Assembly: GCF_000004195.4 (NCBI RefSeq)
Contig: NC_030686.2
Coordinates: 45,894,961-45,958,960, forward strand
Reading direction: 5' to 3'
DNA length: 64,000 nt
Origin: Xenopus tropicalis
Lineage: Eukaryota; Chordata; Amphibia; Anura; Pipidae
Shown here piece after piece: positions 36,219 through 46,997 of this stretch. Both the position numbers and the translations under genes were made by a program. The notes beneath the pieces were generated by a model. The model did not search any database and was not told the origin of the DNA. It saw only the letters and a program-made list of their open reading frames with translations. Numbering within the stretch: the stretch's first letter is position 1; each line of letters opens with the position of its first letter.

Positions 36219-37196
36219 CTATGTATATATATATATATAGAAACAACAACAAGAGATCCTCTGCACTCACCCATTATCAATATATAGAACATTAAGACAT
36301 TCGGTGCATTTAAGCTACTAAGAAATGCCCTCCCCTTTAAGCAAAACAGGGATTGTTTGTCCATATATTGCAATATACTTCAAGCTGGCCAACTGCGTCA
36401 AAGTCATCCCTTTTGACCAGTTCCTACACTGACTTATGCGATTCATTAAGAATTCTACTGCTTCAATATACATTTAGCCAAGGGACTAAGTTTTACCTGC
36501 AACTTTCTTGCTTTCAAGGTTAAAACCCCCATTCGGTTAAATGCACCGAATGTCTTAATATCCTATATATATTGATAATGGGTGAGTGCAGAGGATCTCT
36601 TGTTGTTGTTTCTATGTATTTCGTGGTCACAACCTCATTGCACCCCCGCCTAATGGTTTAAAATTTAGTGGTTGAGCACAACTTTCCCTTTTTTTGCTAT
36701 AGCTTATACAGGAGCAGTGGCCAGCTCCTTGTTGTAGCTCCCACCCTTCCCAGCTGCAGTCAGGTGATCCCAGTGGAGCCAATAAAAGGGCAACCATATG
36801 GGGGTTTTAACCTTGAAAGCAAGAAAGTTGCAGGTAAAACTTAGTCCCTTGGCTAAATGTATATTGAAGCAGTAGAATTCTTAATGAATCGCATAAGTCA
36901 GTGTAGGAACTGGTCAAAAGGGATGACTTTGACGCAGTTGGCCAGCTTGAAGTATATTGCAATATATGGACAAACAATCCCTGTTTTGCTTAAAGGGAAG
37001 GGCATTTCTTAGTAGCTTAAATGCACCGAATGTCTTAATGTCCTATATATTGATAATGGGTGAGTGCAGAGGATCTCTTGTTGTTGTTTCTATGTATTTC
37101 GTGGTCACAACCTCATTGCACCCCCGCCTAATGGTTTAAAATTTAGTGGTTGAGCACAACTTTCCCTTTTTTTGCTATATATATATATATATATAC
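36219..37196. mobile_element. Foldback retroelement, possibly Penelope-like
   Basis: Arms of 293 bp (36240-36532 and 36798-37090) are nearly perfect inverted copies. A second relation is direct: about 36535-36705 repeats at about 37018-37184 (AAATGCACCGAATGTCTTAA through TTTCCCTTTTTTTGCTATA). (AT)n runs mark both ends. The start, GATCCTCTGCACTCACC, resembles the AAATCCTCAGCACTCC start of the 49779-50585 insertion. No protein remnants are seen. Confidence 0.6.
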
Positions 37197-37727
37197 TTTG
37201 TGGGTCATCTGCTGCCTGAGGCCATCAGGCCAAGTGCAGATTGCAAGTTGCTGCTCAGTTAATGGAGCTTATAACTGAATATGAATTTGCTACGTAAAAA
37301 AACAATATCCATAAGAGCTCACGCTTGCAAAGTGAACTAATCACAGTGTTGAGAAATTAGCATCGGCCATAGCTGATGTCCCTCACTCAGTGAGAGGAAG
37401 GCAAACGATGTCAGGGTCACGTTTAATTCCCATTGGCGCTGCTCATTGTGTTCCTGCGTAGGGTCTTTGTCATGTCTTCATATACACTATTGAGTGGCTG
37501 TCTGCGATTTTTCATCTGTGACCTCTTCTGTTTAAAAAGGAGGAACAAAAAATGTAATTTAAATTAGGAATCATACATGGTTATATGCTCATACAAGTTA
37601 AAGGAGACATATTGGATAAACGGAAAAAAACCCTAATTTTGTAGGCAATTATGAGTAAAATATGGTATTGGTTTTACTTTGAGCTAAAAAGTAATCCTAT
37701 CTGTAAAAATGGCCCCTTTATTGGAGC
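37197..37727. other. Intergenic, no feature
   Basis: No repeat ends, arrays or coding exons recognised. Confidence 0.4.
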
Positions 37728-37735
37728 TCCCTATA

Positions 37736-38744
37736 CAGGGCCAGCCTTAGGCCGATTGGACCTATTACCCGCAATTGGGCCCCGCGCTGTGTATGGGGGG
37801 GGTACTGTCTATGGGTGCACTGTCTATGGGTGCAACTGTTGACACTTTCTATTGGGGGCATTGTGTATGGGGGTTACTTTATATGGGGGGGAACTGTCTA
37901 TGGGGGTAATTGGGGGCACTTTCTATTGGTGCAATTGGGGACACTTTCTATTGGGGGCATTGTGTATGGGGGTTACTTTCTATGGGGGCATTGTGTATGG
38001 GGGGCACTTTCTATGGGGGTTACTGTCTATGGGAGAGTACTGTCTATGGGTGCAATTGGGGGACATTATCTATGGGAGCATTGTGTATGGGGAGTCCTTT
38101 CTATGGGGGCAATGTATGTGGGGGCAATAGAGGGCACTTTCTATGGGCGGTAATGTCTATGGGGGCACTTTCTACGGGGGGTACTGTCTATGGGGCAATT
38201 GGGGGCACTTTCTATGGGGGCACTGTCTATGGGGGCACTGTGTATGGGGGTACTGTCTATTGGGCCATTGGGGCACTGTGTATGGGGGGGCAAAACTGGT
38301 ACATAGTTATAACTCACTTATAACTGACTGCCCTCTCTATATATTTGTATTTTATATGTAGGAGTTGCTATATTGTTTTCCTTAGGTAGTACAGTATGAG
38401 GGAATAGCACATTTGCATCTGATCCCACCATTTCAGCTATATAAAAGGAGTATTTTTTTTTTTTTTTTAAATGGGGCATGGTAATTGGGGCGTGGCCACA
38501 AAAGTGGGCATGGTCAAAAAAAATTTGCTGCGCTGCCCGCGCCAAATCTTTGTGTCCCTCTTTTCATTTTTCAAATGTTGGGAGTTGTGCCTGTATTAAG
38601 CACAATTCAGCAGGAACAGCCTAAAAAACTTTAAAACAATGGCAACATAGGGAATCCTCTGCACTAAGCATAATTCACAGTGTACTAAGGGGGCCCCTTA
38701 AAAAGGGTTTCAATTGGGCCCCGCAGTTGGTAAGGTCGGCCCTG
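37736..38744. mobile_element. hAT-like element with internal G-rich array
   Basis: The left end CAGGGCCAGCCTTAGGCCG and the right end GTAAGGTCGGCCCTG are inverted; inner CAATTGGGCCCCGC occurs near both ends. Flanks TCCCTATA (37728-37735) and TCCTTATA (38745-38752) match at 7 of 8. Inside are an 18-bp G-rich array and, at about 38460-38590, a piece of another repeat (GGGCGTGGCC ... TTTCAAATGTTGGGAG). Confidence 0.75.
37793..38292. repeat. G-rich minisatellite of about 18-bp units
   Basis: Units of the form CTATGGGGGCACTTT, CTATGGGGGTTACTGT and GTATGGGGGCATTGT are mixed in no fixed order over 500 bp. Runs of four to seven G on the plus strand recur every 15-20 bp. Long open frames in all plus frames are periodic artefacts. 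Confidence 0.93.
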
Positions 38745-38893
38745 TCCTTATAGATCTTATCAGTTCTCCTTCTATATTTAGAGGAGTATAATTCACTGGT
38801 ATATTCTTAATTTTTATATGATACGTCTCCTTTAACAACATAATCAGTCAAGATGATCATAATACACAAGAGCCATGAATGTAATGTCATCTG

Positions 38894-41800
38894 TTAGAGA
38901 AGGTGCTTAGTGGTGTCATTTGCCTCACAAGTCATTGAAATATATGTATTATAAGGATGAATGTTTCTTCTTCTGTACAAATATAAGGGTATTAAATTCA
39001 CATTAGAGTCCCATGGCCTGTATAAAGTCACTTGGCCTCCTCTTGTTTTCACAGTCATGGAATCCTCAGTGGTTTTTATATCCTTATGGTTTACAGTAGG
39101 GGATTCATTATTCTCTGCATATTGAAAAGCAATTTTTCTCAAAGTAGAATCATTAGTACCTGTATTTCCACACAGATATAAAGAGTCTTCTTACTTAATT
39201 GAAACAGTTTGGTTGTTTTGTTTTGTATTTCTAAAGTACAACATTGCTTAATGTTCTGGTTATGGCTTTACTGAAACGGTTGGACATTATTAAGTTAGAG
39301 AGGGTCCAGAGAAGGGCAACTAAGCTGGTAAAGGGTATGGGAAGTCTCAGTTATGGGGAAAGACTGGCCAAGTTGGGTCTGTTTACACTGGAGAAGAGGC
39401 GCTTAAGAGGTGACATGATAACTATGTATAAATATATAAGGGGATCATATAATAACCTTTCTAATGTTTTATTTACCAGTAGGTCCTTCCAACGGGCACA
39501 AGGGCACCCACTCCGTTTAGAAGAAGGGAGGTTCCATTTAAATATTCGGAAAGGGTATGTTACAGTGAGAGCTGTGAAGTTGTGGAATTCCCTCCCCGAA
39601 TCAGTCGTGCTGGCTGATACATTATATAGCTTTAAGAAGGGGTTGGATGGATTCTTAGCAAGTGAGTGAATACAGGGTTATGGGAGATAGCTCTTAGTAC
39701 AGGTTGATCCAAGGACTGGCCATCAGGAAGGAATTTTTTCCCCTCTGCGGCAAATTAGAGAGGCTTCAGATGGGGTTTTGCCTTCCTCTGGATCAACTAG
39801 CAGTTAGGCAGGTTATATATAGGCATTATGGTTGAACGTGATGTCTTGAACGTATGTCTTTTTTCAACCCAACTTACTATGTTACTTTTCTATCACATTG
39901 GGGGATTGCTGTTTCAGCCACTGATTTGGTTGGAGTGAAAGACTACTTTTTTCTGCCACTGACAGAAAGATTCAGGCTTTTTGCCTTGTTTTATATAAAC
40001 TTAAGGCTTAATTATAATTAAGTAAGAAAGGAGTTAAGCTTGATAGACTTGGGTCTTATTTTCAACCTAAGCTATGATGTTACTATTTGCTAAAGAAAAG
40101 TACTTACATAAATCTTGTATACTGCAAATATCAGAACGGGTAGGTACATTAAAATGACAACCGGCAAGATCACATGAAGATTTTCCCCTTTGTTGGAATC
40201 TGATGCTGCAAAAAGAGAGAGATTTTTTAAATCATAGTGATGTGAATTGTAATTTGCATTGTTAGTATAATGCCTAGCCTGCATGTAAGAAAACTATCCC
40301 ACTTGTGGGTATTTCTTGTGAATTTAATAAGGGAAATAGGGGTGCTCTATATATTTACTGAGAAACCAGGAATAGCCTATGGCAGGGAAAACCAAGTGCG
40401 GGCTGCCTGCCACTTTCTTATTGCAGAACATAAACAGTGTTGATGATATTAAATGATCCCCTGAGTTTGGTACTTACCGCTACTGGAATTATTACACGGG
40501 GCAGTAACCGCCACACTCAGCACAGTCCATTTTCCGCAGAGGTCTTTGTTGTCAGGCCCGATACCATCACACAGGTAAAAACCCGTGTCCTCTTCTGTGA
40601 CATTTTTTATGGTTACAGTGAAATTGTTCACGTTCCCATATAAATTTACACGTGTGTTGTTATTGTAAACGAAAGCTTTACTTTTTGAATTGACAAACAA
40701 CATTTTAGTGAACCGATTTCGTAGGTTTACTCCTTTTACATTTTCTGTAGCAATGCAGCTAATGCTGGCTGTCCCCCCAGGCTGAATAAGGATGTGCCTT
40801 GGATGTTGGTTTATACCACCTGGAGCAGATTCTGAAAAGTAAAAATAAATTAAAAAATGTTAGACTTAAATTTGAGTATATTTTGCTCCCTTCCCAGTAT
40901 TGACTCTGCTGGCTGTAATACAGCAAATTATAGGACTAAATCTCTCTCCCTTCAACCTCACAGCAATCTCGGGTATAGTAATATCATGTAGCATATATAC
41001 TACAGCAGCACGGCATGCCAAGCACCCATGTCTACATGACCTTAATAATCCCTATTTATGGTATATATATATTTACGCAATATACTGTATTCTCATTCCT
41101 CCCTGCAGGGGCAGGGGCCTATTTTTTTCCTTAATTTTAAAAGGTATGCAATCATTACCACATTATACACCCCAGTCCCCAGAGCAGTAAATTGGAAACG
41201 GGGGGAAGTGCCGAACACAAATCTGCCCCTGTATACGGACAGGCTCTGTTTCCAGCTGCAATGTGTACAACACAGGGTAAGCATACGAGAGGCCATCTCT
41301 CTGAATATGCCTTAACTGGAACAGGGAATAAAACCTTTCCTGCCTGTCCCACATATAAATTCAAATTTTTGGTTGTCAGGACCAAGGATCCCTGACTGCA
41401 GACTAGGAAATCGATAATTTATGCTATACATCAGGGGTCCCCAACCTTTCTTATTCGAGAGCCACAGTCAAATGTATAAAGACTTGGGGAGCAACACAAG
41501 CACCATAAAAGTTAATGGAGGAGCCAAATAAGGGCTGAGATTGGCTATTAGGGGCCTATATGCACCCTATCAGCTTACAGGGGCTTTATTTGGTAGGAAA
41601 TCTTGTTTTTATTCAACCAAAACTTGCCCCCAAGTCAGGAATTCAAAAATAACTCCCTAGCTTTGGGGCACTGAGAGCAACATCCAAGGGTTTGGGGAGC
41701 AACATGTTGCCCCTGAGCCACTGGTTGGGGATCACTGCTCTGCATTGTTTCACTCTGTGTATAAAGTGCTGTCTGTTCTACAGTCCCACTAATCTGCTGC

Positions 41801-43078
41801 CACATTAAGCATTGTTTGGCTTATCAAACTATTAAATTCACTAAACTATTAATTCAGTTAATAGGTTTGTTTTTAGCAACTTCTTTGTTTTTTTGGGTTT
41901 TTTTTGGTCTAAACACAGCAGACAGAAACTGAAGGTGTTTTCAGTTTCCACCTTCCTGGTTCTTGCAAACAGTTGCGAATAGGAGAATTTGATTATTAAA
42001 TGAAAAGTGCACACAGAGACCCCCTGCTTAAAAACCTTCAGTTTATCAGTCACAGGGCCGGGGTGTTGCTGCCATAAGGCAAGTTAAGACTCTAGCCTTG
42101 GTGGGTTAGCAGGGGCGGCAAAAAGCCAAAATTCCAATCTTTAAATTAAAATCTCAGCTCTTCTAGTGCAGAGAGCACAAGTGTGCTGGAGACTCTTCTT
42201 GCCCCCCTCTGATGCTGAAAAGTTGAGTGCGGGGGGGGAATGTAAGAGGAGCAGCATTGGGAAGGCCGATGCAGGGATTATTATCTCTATTTAAACTAAC
42301 CCAGGTTATTACTGGATGCTGAGGAAGTATAAAAACATAAACGTTATCTGTTTATTCATAGTAAAGAAATAAGAAAGTTTGTTTTGTTTTTTATAATTAA
42401 AAGGCAGCATGTTTTCAGCATAAGCTCTATTGATTTTGTTTATGTTGATGAAGGTGTATATAGGTTATACATGTACAAAAGTATTAAAGGGCAAGCTCAC
42501 CTTTTTCTTTTCTTTCTGTCCATACTGTCCATCCTGACAACAGGGATTTTGCATTTTAGAATCATTTGTTTTAAAAATATATATATTTTTTTACCTCTGT
42601 TATGCGACTAGAGGCATTGTCAATGGGCTAGGAAGAGATGGGCATGCATAGCCCTTGTTTTTCTGATTAAAGCTACTATAAATGATGTCTGTAAATTCCT
42701 ACACCTTAATAATAACTACAGAGATCCAAACAGATTCTTACTAGCAACTGGGCACCTCTTTCTCTGAATGCTTAAGTAGCCACTACCACTTGCTGTGGGG
42801 GAGAAGGGGGCCGGATACTTCTTCATGGAAATGTTCCTCAAAATATTTTGTTTAGTGTAGAAGGAACTCATTTTGTGCCCCCTAAATGGGAAAATGTTAT
42901 TTACAAGGATTGCACCTCTGTTACCTGGAAATGTTGGTAAACTACATTATGAATTTCCATGAGATGCAAAAAAACAGCATGTCCCGCCCATAACAAAAAG
43001 CACTTTGTAGTTACCGCTCAGGCAGGTTGGTGCAGCCAGGGACACAAGGCAGCAGAGAGTCACAGAGATGAGAAGCAT
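38894..43078 (-). CDS. CD7-like V-set immunoglobulin receptor, long-tail paralogue (gene 1)
   Basis: Coding exons on the minus strand are 43078-43015 (signal peptide), 40831-40478 (V-set), 40205-40108 (membrane) and probably 39112-38894 (tail), about 735 nt and 244 residues. The first three exons match gene 2 in phase, and the signal exon has exactly the same coding length (64 nt). The V domain has Cys47 and Cys109, the same extra cysteines (120 and 134), LRNRF in strand C as in CD7-type domains, a typical D-T-G-F-Y-L-C strand F and five N-glycosylation sequons. The membrane helix is followed by YKIY. The tail exon is the least certain part: the reading frame needs the second AG of an AGAG acceptor (exon starting at 39112), because the first AG (exon at 39114) gives an early stop. 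The predicted 72-residue tail ends with YISM at about 229-232 and a terminal LL. Intron 3 holds a CR1 LINE 3' end and intron 1 a hAT element. It is a duplicate of gene 2, with a tail that has diverged or been replaced. Confidence 0.68.
39236..39893 (+). pseudogene. CR1-like LINE 3' end (RT C-terminus plus 3' UTR)
   Basis: The frame 39244-39669 contains LERVQRRATKLVKGM, LSYGERLAKLGLFTLEKRRL and AVKLWNSLPESVVLADTLY, the C-terminal region typical of CR1/L2-type reverse transcriptases. It is followed by a UTR with CCTTCCTCTGGATCAACTAG and ends TTTTTTCAACCCAACTTACT, the usual end of such elements in frogs. It lies antisense in intron 3 of CD7-like gene 1. The insertion is 5'-truncated, as is normal for LINEs. 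Confidence 0.85.
39985..40083 (+). mobile_element. Short LINE or SINE 3' tail
   Basis: AGCTTGATAGACTTGGGTC and TTTTCAACCTAAGCTATGATG resemble the tail of the CR1-like elements here. It ends about 25 bp from the membrane-exon donor of gene 1. Confidence 0.45.
41432..41737 (+). mobile_element. hAT-type MITE in intron 1 of CD7-like gene 1
   Basis: Starts CAGGGGTCCCCAACCTTTC and ends GGTTGGGGATCACTG. Flanks CTATACAT and CTCTGCAT match at 6 of 8 positions, so it is older than the 43752 copy. Confidence 0.85.
42055..42280. repeat. Interspersed repeat fragment (GCCAAAATTCC family)
   Basis: CACAGGGCCGGGGTGTTGC, AAAAAGCCAAAATTC, and TAGTGCAGAGAGCAC match, in reverse order and strand, the repeat nested at 16746-16987. 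Confidence 0.5.
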
Positions 43079-43283
43079 CTTGTCTTCAAATTGCTTTTGA
43101 TGTATGTGGCTTCAAGACGTCTCTGGTTCAACATTTTAACACCTTGCAATGTCACTGGTACAACGCTTCCCCTATAAAAAAGTGTTAGAAGAGTTTCCGC
43201 TGTTTGTTGGGTGTTCTAATACCTGTGAAATGTAGCTTAAGTGGTATATCTTCTGAGTGTTTCATGGGGTTCATTTCCTAGGG

Positions 43284-44738
43284 CTAGACTAGCCAGGGCT
43301 GGATGGGATTCATCCCAGGGTATTAAACGAGCTTAGCGCTGTGATTGCCAAGCCTCTTCACTTAATTTTTCAGGATTCGTTGAGGTCTGGCATGGTGCCG
43401 AGAGACTGGCGGATTGCTAATGTGGTGTCATTATTTAAAAAGGGATCCCGTTCTCAGCCTGAAAACTATAGGCCTGTTAGTCTGACATCAGTAGTAGGAA
43501 AGCTTCTGGAAGGGGTAATAAGGGATAGGGTACTTGAATACATTGCAGTTCACAATACTATTAGTTTGTGCCAGCATGGTTTTATGCGTAACAGATCTTG
43601 CCAGACTAATTTAGTCGCCTTTTATGAGGAGGTGAGTAGGAACCTTGATGCTGGAATGGCAGTTAATGGGATCTACTTGAACTTTGCTAAAGCGTTTGAT
43701 ACAGTACCTCACAGACGGTTAATGATCAAATTGAGGAATATTGGCCTAGAACAGAGATCCCCAACCTTTCTTACTCGTGAGCAACAGTCAAATGTAAAAA
43801 GACTTAGGGAGCAACACAAGCACCATAAAATTTCATGGAGGAGCCAAATAAGGGCTGTGATTGGCTATTAGGGGCCTCTATGCACCCTATCAGCTTACAG
43901 GGGCTTTATTTGGTAGGAAATCTTGTTTTTATTCAACCAAAACTTGCCCCCAAGTCAGGAATTCAAAAATAACTCCCTGGTTTGGGGTCACTGAGAGCAA
44001 CACCCAAGGGGTTGGGGAGCCACATGTTGTCCCCGAGACACTGGTTGGGGATCACTGGCCTAGAATATAATATTTGTAATTGGAAAGAGAACTGGCTGAA
44101 GGATAGATTACACAGAGTGGGGGGAAATGTTAGTGGAGTACTGCAGTTAGTGTTGTTAGGGGAGTACTGCAGGGGTCAGTCCTTGGCCCTTTGCTTTTTA
44201 ACTTGTTTATTAATGACCTGGAGGGGGGCATAGACAGTACTGTTTCTATTTTTGCTGATGACACTAAATTGTGCAAAACTATAAGTTCCATGCAGGATGC
44301 TGCCGCTTTGCAGAGCGATTTGACAAAATTGGAAAACTGGGCAGCAAACTGGGAAATGAGGTTCAATGTGGCCAAGTGCAAAGTTATGCAACGCACCAGA
44401 GGCCCCCCCTTTAGATTAGAGGAACTGAGCTTCTATTTGAAGCAGCGTCAGGGGGTTCCTCACGGGGAGGGCAGTGAGGTTGGGGAATGCCCTTCCTAGT
44501 GATGGAGTAATGGCAGATTCTGTTAATGCCTATAAGAGGGGCCTGGATGAGTTCTTGAACAAGCAGAATATCCAAGGCTATTGTGATACTAATATCTACT
44601 GTTAGTATTAATGTTTGTATATATAGTTTATGTATGTGAGTGTATAGATTGGTAAGTATAGGTTGTGTGTGCTGGGTTTACTTGGAAGGGTTCAACTTGA
44701 TGGACTCTGGTCTTTTTTCAACCCTATGTAACTAGTGG
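43284..44738 (+). pseudogene. CR1-like LINE reverse transcriptase, internally deleted and interrupted
   Basis: Fragments in order: N-terminal fingers (WRIANVVSLFKKG, ENYRPVSLTSVVGKLLEG), QHGFMRN, palm motif A (FAKAFDTVPHRRL), a hAT insertion at 43752-44057, then palm motif B/C (GVLQ... FINDLEGG, FADDTKLCK) and a thumb-like piece (LENWAANWEMRFN), then a jump to the C-terminal region and the 3' UTR ending TTTTTTCAACCCTATGTAAC. Catalytic D (motif A) and DD (FADD) are present, but frameshifts and deletions make it dead. It lies just upstream of CD7-like gene 1, antisense to it. Confidence 0.88.
43752..44057 (+). mobile_element. hAT-type MITE inside the LINE, perfect 8-bp target duplication
   Basis: Ends CAGAGATCCCCAACC and GGTTGGGGATCACTG fit the hAT CAGNG...CNCTG form. 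GCCTAGAA flanks it at 43744-43751 and 44058-44065. This copy defines the family in the window. Confidence 0.93.
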
Positions 44739-46204
44739 GATGCTGCCATCCCTGGCTGGTAGGACATGTCTGTACATTGCCTACTAGATGGGATAAGGTT
44801 GAATGTGTGATCACACACCCTTTTAAACCAAACCTCCCCCCAAACCATACCATAGCAAGAAATGAAAATTATGCGCGGTAATACCATTTCTGTTACAATG
44901 TTTCTATATGGTTAGACATGGGCAGTTAGACTGGCTGACTTAAGCTAGACTGCTTTTTGGCATGTATGACACTTGAGGGGAACCGTGAGTCTTTTCAAAC
45001 AAAGAATTTAATCTGATGTTGATGGCCCTTATTGGCAGGTGGATGGTGCACTGGAAGTGATATTAAATGGGAACTAAAGCCATTTATTAACTGGTAGGCC
45101 TCAGTACACTGCCTATTCTGCAACCATATCAGTGACTGCTGAACACTAGGCCTTGACCAGGGCCATGATAGGCCTCCAGTGTTCGTGCTCAGTGCCCATC
45201 AATAACATTTAAATTGCTGCAAGTAAATTACATAACTTATTTAATTTAACTTAATTGCAGAAAAATGAGAAAAAAGACATTTTCCCTGCAAGCAATTCAA
45301 ATGTTAGCAAAGTGAATGGCATTTCAGGAGATTTGTTGACTGCGGTAGCACATTTCTACCCCTAGTGACAAATCTCACCATGTGCCATTGCCCCATTACA
45401 GTTTGCATAGCTGCCCCCTGGCTCCCCTGCAGGTCTGTTTATATACTATAGTCGCACAGTAGTAACTATAGTCGCACAGTAGTAACTATAGTAGCACAGT
45501 AGTAACTATAGTAGCACAGTAGTAACTATAATAGAGTTTCTGAGGCAAACACACAACCTTTACCAGTGCAGGGCTATAGTACATAATAACTTAATAACAG
45601 ATTTGTTGGATGTTACTATTCCCTTACACAACTGCTGCTGGACTTCAAATGCCAGAATATTTTTTAGATTGTAAGCTGTTTTGGGCAGGGCCCTCTTTAC
45701 CACTTGTATTAGTCATTGGTTGTTTTTTTGTATGTAATCTGTATTTCATTTATTGTACAGTTTCAGACAATATTGTTGCTTTATAAATAAGAGTTCATGA
45801 TAATAAATTTGTCAAATTTAAAACATGCTGAGAGCTGTAGTCTAGCAATATCAGAGTTGCATTCTTAAAGCGACATTGTTTGAAAACCTTCCCCAGTATT
45901 ACAGGGTCAGCAAACTACAAACTAATCCTCCATTGGGAACCCAAACTCATTTCTGTAACTGTGGGACTGGAGCTGGAAGCTATAAGTTATTTGCTTCTGT
46001 ACCATAAGGTAAATGTCCTGCAATGCCGGTGAACATCCTGATGTTAATATAGCTAATAATCTGGGGCATTACTTAAAAATTGGGGTTCACAAGCGGCATC
46101 TTGAATATCTTGAATAACCTGGAGAAAATCTGCCTGGAAAAATGCACCAGTATCCTTCTGAAAAGCATGCTGTACTGTTGTGTACTTGCCCTAACAGAGT
46201 TAAA
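44739..46204. other. Intergenic; four-copy 20-bp repeat at 45443-45530
   Basis: GTCGCACAGTAGTAACTATA / GTAGCACAGTAGTAACTATA occurs at 45451, 45471, 45491 and 45511. CACACAACCTTTACCAGTGC next to it is also found in the TTAA element at 54990-55415, so the array sits at the edge of a degraded copy. No gene is seen. Confidence 0.6.
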
Positions 46205-46659
46205 TGTGGTTTCACTGGTTACTATATCAGCCTTCACACCTCTGGGTATTTCCCCACCCTCGCTTACTGATAGGACAGAAAAAATTAATCCAATCAACAA
46301 CCTTATAAGGTTCCCCCCCCCCATTAGCCCCTTGTCTTTTTTCTGTCCTCGCTTTTAGGGTGTTTGGATGCAATATTTTTATATTGTGGCTCACATGGAC
46401 CCATATTTGGGATCCCATACCCTGGAAGTTGGCCTCTCTTCCTGGTAGGGCTATGCAAATTGTATTTCCTCTCAGAGGAGGTCAGCTGGCCAGCCCCGTT
46501 ATTAGGCAGCCCGGGGTTGTTATCTTGTTAGCTCCGTGTCGGAATCATTCAGTTGGAGCAGTATACACACATTACCTAGGTCACAGACCAGGTTTTGGGC
46601 GGCACTATTAGGTTAGGGCTTCTTTTTCCTAACTCCCCAGCGTCTTACCTTATTTCTAG

Positions 46660-46960
46660 CTGGCGTTTGAGTGAATCCGGAAGTGCCGGGTGCTGGACGT
46701 GATGCGCCGCCGACGTCACTTCCGGGTTTGCGAGACGCCAAGAGTGGCGGGAACGCGGAGCAGTTAAAGGGGGCTTTTTGCTGACGCGCCCCCCTCTTCT
46801 GAGCTCCCTCCCTCATGAAAGCCCTGCCTTTGTGCCCCCTCTGCTGAGCTCCCTGTGGCTGAACCTTACTGCCGGATCGTTCTGTGAGACTGCTGGGGAA
46901 GTCCCCTCTGCTGTTAAGGTACCTTTTAAAGTTCTGTTTGGTGAGCACATTATTTTGTGT
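46660..46960 (+). promoter_or_regulatory. GC-rich presumed promoter of the DIRS element
   Basis: Within the left untranslated part, GAATCCGGAAGTGCCGG and GCCGACGTCACTTCCGGGTT give two ETS-type CCGGAAGT sites and a palindromic CRE (GACGTC) within 70 bp. The block ends with candidate splice donors (GTTAAG|GTACCT near 46917, TTTG|GTGAGC near 46939) before the gag start. Confidence 0.4.
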
Positions 46961-46997
46961 TCACAGAGGTGGTTAGCAACTTTCTTCTTTTATTTAG

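Noticed and set aside
37815..38361. Glycine/tryptophan-rich frames of up to 137 codons
   Set aside because: Arise from the G-rich 18-bp array; open in all plus frames.
46613..46948. 111-codon minus-strand frame
   Set aside because: Antisense to the GC-rich leader of the DIRS element; no domain.
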